Below, one piece after another: positions 33,501 through 37,811 of a DNA stretch of 37,811 nt; the stretch's first letter is position 1; each line of letters opens with the position of its first letter. Both the position numbers and the translations under genes were made by a program. The DNA is from an uncultured Prevotellaceae bacterium. GTDB lineage: Bacteria; Bacteroidota; Bacteroidia; Bacteroidales; Bacteroidaceae. The DNA lies in assembly GCA_900316575.1 (NCBI GenBank), contig ONDJ01000017.1, positions 1 through 37,811 on the forward strand, in the 5' to 3' direction. The notes under the pieces were generated by a model. That model was given only the letters and a program-made list of their open reading frames with translations, searched no databases and was not told the origin of the DNA.

Positions 33501-36500
33501 TTTCCACCTCTGCCACCAATTATGGCTTCTATTCAGGAACCAACAATACGGGTGTGGCCTATAAGTACGCCTTTGTTCCCGTGGGCATTGTTGACTACTA
33601 CAACAACGACATCGTAGCCGATCGTCCTTACCGCATCGAGATGCCTGGTAAGGTAGGCCAAGACAAATTCCCCGCTGGACGTCCAGTGACGTTGACGCTC
33701 TCAAGTGCTAACTCCGCTGTGACCGAAGCCAGTGTCATTGCTGCCAGCGTAGAGCAATACAATGCCTACTACTGGTTGCCCGACACCTACACCGGTCTTG
33801 ACTACATGTACAACGAGAAGCAAGTTTGGTACTTTGAGCCCGTTAGTGGTGCCGAAGCTGGCTACTTGCTCCGCACACCCAATGGTTATGCTAAGGTAGC
33901 TTCTTACACAAATGGCGCAGCCGTTACAATCAATGCCGCTCAGGAAGATGCCACAACGTTCTACGGCGTTGAGGCAGAGTACGACGAGCTTGAAGGAGTC
34001 TATGGTTTCTACACCTATGATCCTTCAGCCTCTTCGCCCACAAAGCTCTATCTCTGTGCACGAAATGCCAATGCCATGGTGCTGTCTTCCAATCCCACGC
34101 AGAGCTCTACACGTTGGTATGCCGACTGCGTCTTCCGCGTAACGCCGCTCAAGAGCCAAACGCTCAGTGATGCCTATACCAACAGACAAGTACTTGCCAA
34201 GGGCTGGGACTGCTATGGTCCTGGTAAAGGAGCAAAGGGCTTGGAGTGGATTCCTGCGAATGGTGCTTACGCAGAAGCCGAAACCTCTATCCTCGAAACG
34301 CGCAACTGGCTCCAGGGTGTTGGCGACCACAACGACTCTATCATTGGTTACCACTTGCCCGACGTAGTATTCCTGGCCTACGACTACGCTACGGATACCT
34401 ACATGGAAACCGTTGACTTCACTGCTCCTACACTTATCGGTTACACAGGTTCTATAATCTCAACCATGGTTGATGGATACTACGAGTTTACGGGTTATCA
34501 ACTGAAAAAGTATCCTATTTTGGCTTCGCCTGCGCCAACGATAGGTTCTTCGGGAGGCTATGAGTTCGATATGGCCAATACTTATTGGTATATGATTGAT
34601 GTCAACGAGATAAAAGACCAAGACTTGATCAATAACCAGCTGATGGCTAACGTGCAGTTGTCTTCGATAACTAATCCGTTTGTAGATAAGTATCTGTTCT
34701 GCTTCGTGGGCGATGAAGAAAACGGCTATCTTGTATATAACAAGGCTCAGGGTGCCGCCCACTTCATGGGACCGCGCAACGCACAAGCTCGCTGGTACGA
34801 AGCAAGCAACATCGTATGGATCGATTTTGCTACATCCACCGAAGAGAAACGCAATAAGTCGCGCATCCTCTTCCAGTGTTTACAACACGATGGTGCAGGC
34901 TACTATACCTTCGTGGACCGTTATAGTGGCTTAGGTCTTGACCGCTGGGGTGGACACATTGTTTATTGGCACGGACGTCCCATCTTAAATGGTGGAGGAT
35001 ATGCTGACAATGCTTCAAACAGCTCTGTCATCACCACCGACTACCAGAAGACACAGCTCGGCGATATCCCCAACTCGTTCTATCGTGGCTCTAATCGACT
35101 CTATGGTCGCACCATGGGATTCCCATCAGCCGCTGATACCTATAGCCGATTGATTACCGATGCTGTTACCAGCGGATATCTCAGCAGTATGATTGGGTAT
35201 GTTGGCTTGTTCCGCTCGCAAGAAGATATTGATGCACGCTATGCGTGGTATCAGGATACCATTGCAGACCTCGCCGCCGACCAAACGCTTAATGAGAGCC
35301 AGTATAAGGCTGCCCTCGTCAAAGCATACGACGATTTCTTCGGTTGGCTCAAGGAGCGTAATACTACCACCCGACTTACCAATGGCGTTGAATTCCTCCG
35401 TCCGCGCTACTACTACCTCAAGAGCGTCAGCGATGAAAAATATCTCGCCGTGACCTCTGGCAACGAAGGCGATGCTTCCTATAACCTCACCTTGACCGAC
35501 TCGCCAGAGACCACGCCTGGTGCCGTTTGGCAGTTTGAGATGGGAAGTCCTTACGATGCCTCATACTTTGGCTCAGAGCTCAACACGCAGCACTTTATGC
35601 ACAACATCTATTGGAACGCATATCTCGCTACGATGACTAATGGTCAAGACGCTACACTCGTGCTCGAGTCTGGCTCTGGCTCTCCTGGTACGATTGACGT
35701 ATATAACGATATGACCGTCATGGAAAATCCTGGTCAGTTCGTCCTGCGAACAGCTGTCAACGGATATGTAACAGAGTCTAACACCTGTCTCTCCGTTATC
35801 AATGGAAACGTTGAGGCACACAGCGGACACGTAGGCGGTGGACAACGTCGTTGGTACATCGTGCCGCTCATGACTGAGACACCAGCTTCAACCGATGATT
35901 GGGAAGACGTAGCGGCACGTGTGGAAGAATTCTCTACCGTGAATATCCCCACAGGCTACACTTGGACCAATGGAACAACCATCGCGAACACCGTTGCATC
36001 TGACCTCGTCTTTACCACCTATTGTAATCCGGATCGCAACGTAGCATTCCCGCACAACTCCAACTTATACGCATTCCGCGCAGACTACGAAGTAGGTAGT
36101 CAAGCCATTCACCTCGAACAGCTCGACGACCTCAGCGGACAGACCATTCCCGCTGGCATGGGTGTGGTAATACTTGCACCAAACGGTAAGACCATTCCAT
36201 TCCTATCCGTAGGGCAAGCCAACGTTACGAAAACCACCTCACTGCTCGTGAGTGCAGGTGACGAACTCACCAACAATACCGTGGATCCCGGCAATTATGT
36301 ATTCGTTTATAAGAAGAGCGGCACAGACTACGTTCTGAGGTTCTACAAAGTAGGAAGCAAGGGAGCAACCCTCGGTTACCACCGCGCATATCTGCCCAGT
36401 AGCGCGCTCGACTATGCTACACGCAGCCTGAGTGCCGTAGGCTTCAGTATGCTCTTCGACGATGGCACCGTGACACGTATTTCACTGCCTATGACCGACA

Positions 36501-36631
36501 CCGAGGACGAAGACGACCTGCTCAATGGCAACAGCAACTCAGGCACCTTCGACCTGCAAGGTCGTCGCGTTGACGAACCGACAGAGCCCGGTGTGTATAT
36601 CGTGAACGGACGCAAAGTCTATGTGAAGTAA
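27548..36631 (+). CDS. Giant secreted repeat protein, putative adhesin
   Basis: 3027 residues with a signal peptide (MKHSSTSFLAWLALLLAFVLG, cleavage near 27). Very rich in T, S, G, N, A and Y, mostly predicted beta. A long module of ~240-350 residues recurs about five times, each opening with a D-x-x-G-N-x-L-x-x-G-x-x-Y-x-x-K/Q-x-P-G-R block at about residues 698, 936, 1250, 1603 and 1864, and a more divergent one near 2012. Within modules, lines such as YYLGVSWNATALADGY, YLSNHSGVNRNMGF and YLQFIPA resemble ricin-B/beta-trefoil glycan-binding strands; the same style appears at ~190-320 and ~2617-2740. The last ~29 residues (FDLQGRRVDEPTEPGVYIV, ending KVYVK) match the short C-terminal tail of many Prevotella secreted proteins, akin to type IX sorting signals. 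Most likely a surface glycan-binding adhesin (inference). Confidence 0.8.
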   Translation: MKHSSTSFLAWLALLLAFVLGSGTMRAETVTLAPSDVTYSASSGYTKTATFSSTPVVTVTASANNMDMSQTSDYLLWASGQIQSSTYTISVPSGYVVTGYTLTGTANSNDQTVAPAVGTATTFTSAASEIVTVSGIYCQNPFFTLTGANTGLKITEITVTYVEVASAGTSTTALSELYGGISVGSEAASLTTGQWYVMFDRGPGHGYLYEQTSSHTLYNTNTVPSGLSANNAKYLVRLSDATDGKYYIQNGFGNYFGTITQSTAVPMSASAIAPITVEKIASTDGHFYLQSSLGLVLDANATTSGDAAVVGWGTTVPTSTGGNNDWAFYPVTMGYTVSSNIAAGGVTYSGTDYAHGAFISGAVITASDLTGIAVSGYEVSDVSVSGGTITINYLPAGGSIFTIAGYVSAGVTIDESTVTDFPIYNSAGTFTVSNAASATTLENLWVAVKTGDTYYFRSAYDGQYLSATDGLTSTAYPYTVSLGTTNPYIALYNSSLGGGRYVASGYANSTYQFGRTTGSGYYANQKTQQTNWSTDFLLTQNTDYVVYTLTCSGAPSGETPTLTYGGWTGVTDGDIFVAPATGITENDLTVSEYTGYTRTVTIDNTNRTVTVAYTPASSVVSFTDGTNAVSVSVDGGTAASSYSQTYGTALSSISYGSSNYVAYTLNGTTYYGNNNPALLAAIASLTSSATITVTTATGDITVTDVNGDALSTSRKYFFKNVGANTYAWAADDKSVIGPYAASSVWADNYRYSVEGAGSMLVLKSVSANAYLAASDISDGAGKISPTAATADAAMVVNAGTGSTTNGFSLTPAGNYYLNFYASGNLGFWNTPNSTAATNTWQFIPALRVDFVDANGNGVNMRATVGGQSLSYDRTNICFPQGATWTALTPSGAPGLPYVVKYILNNTTYDDRNMSALYTALAALTADATVTVIYGADIAVADINGNALEEGKNYYVKLPGRGEYYFTQNGSYIQPTAYNAAYGQIHQIKGSGEYLALQLPYRGSGYYLGVSWNATALADGYKKVSSTIDLNQALRFDAIPQAAYVNSYALRAVSGVDGATPASNYLSNHSGVNRNMGFNSTIDAGAYLQFIPAIAITVQDQNAGALNVTVNGTALGTNVFYRPYGVGITSLLANAQAMGSTTTATINGTTYTGADNILAAINALTDDATVTFNIYTVTFTEASESTTLLTMTVLQGATPDEPTFDIEESQVLATFTLGGNVYDARRYYRSALCTALAGISGDATVTVNLANGTFSTLDKLGNVLTDGGYYFLKLVGRSSTNKENFIGRSNNLFKPTTSYSVAEFANNATVFKVVGGSVATSNSVDYLRLVVPTSQDTYLGAALSALESSSTYDNIAGSSATNNTTSKVFAATNYDNFITFSPVLHDNAEHLYGLNVVGSNSGSAVSTYLSNIYGTDYPIGFYNELSDAGTYLCFVPAIKVTFTGPNGMPVKVTANDEEHANGIIRIPYGHALNSLTPPTRFATYTIGEESGLSYLQVMERVAQFTSDTQVKCNAYFNLSFLDENGDSISSDVHGMGYTSGYANKHSIGMGCCLTNIILDGYTKLDNIYVLQGEEYDLIGIYEALMHLEVAQGEEVVITVKEGVEEMTVLDIYGNPLVSGNNYYIQFPGRNNYKLQGSISASNNHLGLTNSMSYDASASNRLVFQPVGNGSYLRLVPAFKSGYYVGSTDVTDGYDKVQLINDADYALNFRAEKNTTYTNCYGLRVANHNGTVTTFMSNYGGTNQHLGFYSTLDNGGLVQFVPYASGITLNFVDTNGNPILVDIYNNTDANASTKQDTQVSTKTYSVNGNTALTNLQNFRYYFQTADGVGLNILDFEYNGTHYDNWGDLFSAGAADGGTVTVTVAASGRRPLDINGNPVVAGRTYRIQRLVSNAANYLTKNSSQVKHQSTLATDGTQYWTVSTSDDFATMQLSLNGNALSFNGNVNSAGTAYVDGTTGTTVNFRSIIADRTTHYYFLEATVNATETRLSTSATNYGFYSGTNNTGVAYKYAFVPVGIVDYYNNDIVADRPYRIEMPGKVGQDKFPAGRPVTLTLSSANSAVTEASVIAASVEQYNAYYWLPDTYTGLDYMYNEKQVWYFEPVSGAEAGYLLRTPNGYAKVASYTNGAAVTINAAQEDATTFYGVEAEYDELEGVYGFYTYDPSASSPTKLYLCARNANAMVLSSNPTQSSTRWYADCVFRVTPLKSQTLSDAYTNRQVLAKGWDCYGPGKGAKGLEWIPANGAYAEAETSILETRNWLQGVGDHNDSIIGYHLPDVVFLAYDYATDTYMETVDFTAPTLIGYTGSIISTMVDGYYEFTGYQLKKYPILASPAPTIGSSGGYEFDMANTYWYMIDVNEIKDQDLINNQLMANVQLSSITNPFVDKYLFCFVGDEENGYLVYNKAQGAAHFMGPRNAQARWYEASNIVWIDFATSTEEKRNKSRILFQCLQHDGAGYYTFVDRYSGLGLDRWGGHIVYWHGRPILNGGGYADNASNSSVITTDYQKTQLGDIPNSFYRGSNRLYGRTMGFPSAADTYSRLITDAVTSGYLSSMIGYVGLFRSQEDIDARYAWYQDTIADLAADQTLNESQYKAALVKAYDDFFGWLKERNTTTRLTNGVEFLRPRYYYLKSVSDEKYLAVTSGNEGDASYNLTLTDSPETTPGAVWQFEMGSPYDASYFGSELNTQHFMHNIYWNAYLATMTNGQDATLVLESGSGSPGTIDVYNDMTVMENPGQFVLRTAVNGYVTESNTCLSVINGNVEAHSGHVGGGQRRWYIVPLMTETPASTDDWEDVAARVEEFSTVNIPTGYTWTNGTTIANTVASDLVFTTYCNPDRNVAFPHNSNLYAFRADYEVGSQAIHLEQLDDLSGQTIPAGMGVVILAPNGKTIPFLSVGQANVTKTTSLLVSAGDELTNNTVDPGNYVFVYKKSGTDYVLRFYKVGSKGATLGYHRAYLPSSALDYATRSLSAVGFSMLFDDGTVTRISLPMTDTEDEDDLLNGNSNSGTFDLQGRRVDEPTEPGVYIVNGRKVYVK

Positions 36632-36674
36632 ACTATTTATCGTGGAATGTAAAAAAGATTTTCAACAAAGTCCT

Positions 36675-36842
36675 ATGAAAAAGAAAGCTTATTTGGAACC
36701 AACATACCGCGTTGTTTATCTCAAAGCCCTTTGCGATGATACATTGATGACAGGCTCAGCCCAAAAAACAGGCGACGAAGAAGTTGACGACGGCGACGAA
36801 TTCCTCGGAACCCGCAAGTTCTATGAATTTGAGTGGCAGTAA
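36675..36842 (+). CDS. Small acidic protein downstream of the giant gene
   Basis: 55 residues from the ATG at 36675 (an upstream in-frame ATG at 36642 would add 11). It starts MKKKAYLEPTYRVVYLKAL, followed by CDDTLMTGSAQKTGDEEVDDGDEFLGTRKFYEFEWQ in sense, here described as a basic head, one cysteine, an S/T-rich hinge and a strongly acidic tail ending in aromatics. Short proteins with this K-K-x-Y-x-x-P-x-x-x-V/Y-V head and D/E-rich tail are frequent in Prevotella-type genomes beside surface-protein genes; I know no assigned function. It begins 43 nt after the giant gene and precedes a shared terminator, so it is cotranscribed. Confidence 0.7.
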   Translation: MKKKAYLEPTYRVVYLKALCDDTLMTGSAQKTGDEEVDDGDEFLGTRKFYEFEWQ

Positions 36843-36869
36843 GCCATCAATAGAATACCACCATTTGTT

Positions 36870-36910
36870 CCGCCCCGTAGCAATCCCTGCTACGGGGCGG
36901 TTCTTCTTGT
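36870..36910 (+). terminator. Terminator of the giant gene/small protein operon
   Basis: CCGCCCCGTAGC (36870-36881) and GCTACGGGGCGG (36889-36900), a perfect 12-bp stem with a 7-nt loop, then TTCTTCTTGT. Confidence 0.88.
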
Positions 36911-37012
36911 CTAATGAAGGCACACTTTGCCGCAATATCTAAAGAGAGCGGTCGTCTTGATTGCGAACCAACTAGGCCCTTTAAACTCAAATAATGATTA
37001 ACGTAAAACCAA

Positions 37013-37108
37013 GTCAACGATAATTAAAAATATGCTTAACCTTGGTCAACCTATATTGTGAATAAGGCTCACAGTAGTCAACCTAAAACGTGAAACTACA
37101 GTGTATGT
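37013..37108. repeat. Three 32-bp units with GTCAAC core
   Basis: GTCAACGATA, GTCAACCTAT and GTCAACCTAA begin at 37013, 37045 and 37077, exactly 32 bp apart. The last two also share GTGAA at unit positions 14-18. The rest of the unit is degenerate. Confidence 0.55.
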
Positions 37109-37136
37109 TTGGTTACGACATCCAATCTCGTCTATT

Positions 37137-37202
37137 TTTCATGGCCATGAAAAGTTATATTCACGGCCATGAAAAGTTAAGTTCATGCCCATGAAAAACA
37201 GA
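37137..37202. repeat. Three tandem 22-bp units with GGCCATGAAAAGTTA core
   Basis: GGCCATGAAAAGTTA at 37143 and 37165 and GCCCATGAAAAACA at 37187 are 22 bp apart. The first lies in a perfect 18-bp palindrome, TTTTCATGGCCATGAAAA (37136-37153). Confidence 0.8.
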
Positions 37203-37412
37203 CACCACCCTACAAAAAACCTTGTAAAAGGCTTTCTGCACTTGTTTTCTGTCACATAATAAGCGGCAATCTGTAAGCCAATTTTTGTTGAAAATGCAAT
37301 CTGCTCAGCGCAAAAGCTGATATTCGTTAAATTTGCTCAGAAATAAGAAGCACTGAAAACCAACGAGATAAAAAACTTTTGCTAAATAACAATGAAAAAA
37401 GTTTGCGAAAAA

Positions 37413-37445
37413 TTTGGAGCGAGCTGCGGGCCTGTTGTACTTTTG
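37413..37445 (+). promoter_or_regulatory. Promoter of the rRNA operon
   Basis: TTTG (37413-37416), 21 nt, TACTTTTG (37438-37445). Transcription would start near 37452, leaving a leader of ~320 nt before 16S. The leader is AT-rich near its end (37620-37770). Confidence 0.7.
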
Positions 37446-37769
37446 CACCCGCAAACGAAACGCAGGGTATCTGCAAAGTAGTTTGACGCAAGTTCTTAGA
37501 AACATTTCCATACTTACAGTCAGAGTAGTACAAGATTGCTTTTTTTCTCAGCGCAATGGTTTTTTTATTTGTTGAGCTTGAGAAGAGCAATATAGCAAGG
37601 GTGGCTTAGGGGTTATACAGTTATATATAATAATATGTATAATAATCACCTCTAAGCAGTTCGCAACAAACGCGAACAACACACTCTGTCAATTTTACCT
37701 TTAGACAATTCACGCAGCCAGAGACAAATTATATTAGTATTTGTATATATATTTTATATATAGATATTT

Positions 37770-37811
37770 CCATTGAAGAGTTTGATCCTGGCTCAGGATG
37801 AACGCTAGCTA
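37770..37811 (+). rRNA. 16S ribosomal RNA, 5' end only
   Basis: ATTGAAGAGTTTGATCCTGG followed by CTCAGGATGAACGCTAGC is the conserved start of bacterial 16S rRNA, including the universal 27F site. The GATGAACGCTAGC form is the Bacteroidetes version. The gene runs off the right edge. The exact mature 5' end is set by alignment to the E. coli start and may be off by a few bases. Confidence 0.97.

Larger units (their letters stand above)
36911..37412. other. Gene-free region between the giant operon and the rRNA promoter
   Basis: About 500 bases with no supported gene. They hold the 32-bp and 22-bp repeat sets listed separately and a spare -7-like TAAATTTG at 37328-37335 that has no -33 partner. 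Confidence 0.6.

Noticed and set aside
37328-37335. Second rRNA promoter from TAAATTTG
   Set aside because: No TTTG at 19-21 nt upstream; the element at 37413-37445 fits far better.

Overview
The window looks like a chromosomal segment from a member of the Bacteroidales, most likely a Prevotella or Alloprevotella relative. The evidence is direct: about a dozen promoters match or approach the Bacteroidetes -33/-7 pattern (TTTG, 19-21 nt, TAnnTTTG); there are many signal-peptide and lipoprotein genes; and a 3027-residue surface protein ends in the short GRRV...G-Y-I-V-N-G-K-V-K tail common in Prevotella secreted proteins. There is no transposase, integrase, CRISPR array or plasmid gene.

Layout. 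1-814 is the 5' part of a secreted leucine-rich-repeat protein. 1427-4213 is housekeeping: kbl, a small membrane protein and queA. 4343-10646 is a visibly AT-richer accessory block: three paralogous secreted proteins (a macroglobulin-MG2-like segment plus a carboxypeptidase-regulatory-like segment), a lipoprotein, and a divergent TPR/transmembrane/helix-turn-helix regulator. 10727-15760 is a leucine operon (leuC ... leuD, leuB) interrupted by two secreted paralogues with duplicated domains. 16323-20978 is an operon of PASTA protein, pseudouridine synthase, Ddl, acyltransferase and a NigD-like lipoprotein. rpmH follows, then a lipopolysaccharide-type region (WaaP-like kinase, two glycosyltransferases, EptA-like phosphoethanolamine transferase), tRNA-Gln and a YgjP-like metallopeptidase. 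27548-36631 is the giant surface protein, followed by a 55-residue acidic protein. The right edge is an rRNA promoter, its leader and the first ~40 nt of 16S rRNA.

How the genes work together. The housekeeping operons cover tRNA modification, leucine synthesis, cell-wall precursor supply and envelope lipid chemistry. Much of the remaining coding capacity is exported protein, which points to a host- or biofilm-associated lifestyle (inference).

The most unusual signal is not a gene. The intergenic stretch 15894-16179 is a continuous array of about thirteen degenerate 22-bp units, in which runs of three or four neighbours share one word before switching to another. A second 3 x 22-bp array lies at 37137-37202, preceded by three 32-bp units, and it shares a 12-mer with the first. 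A second strong signal is a 135-bp block shared at 132/135 identity, with all differences synonymous, between two otherwise divergent paralogues. This looks like gene conversion.
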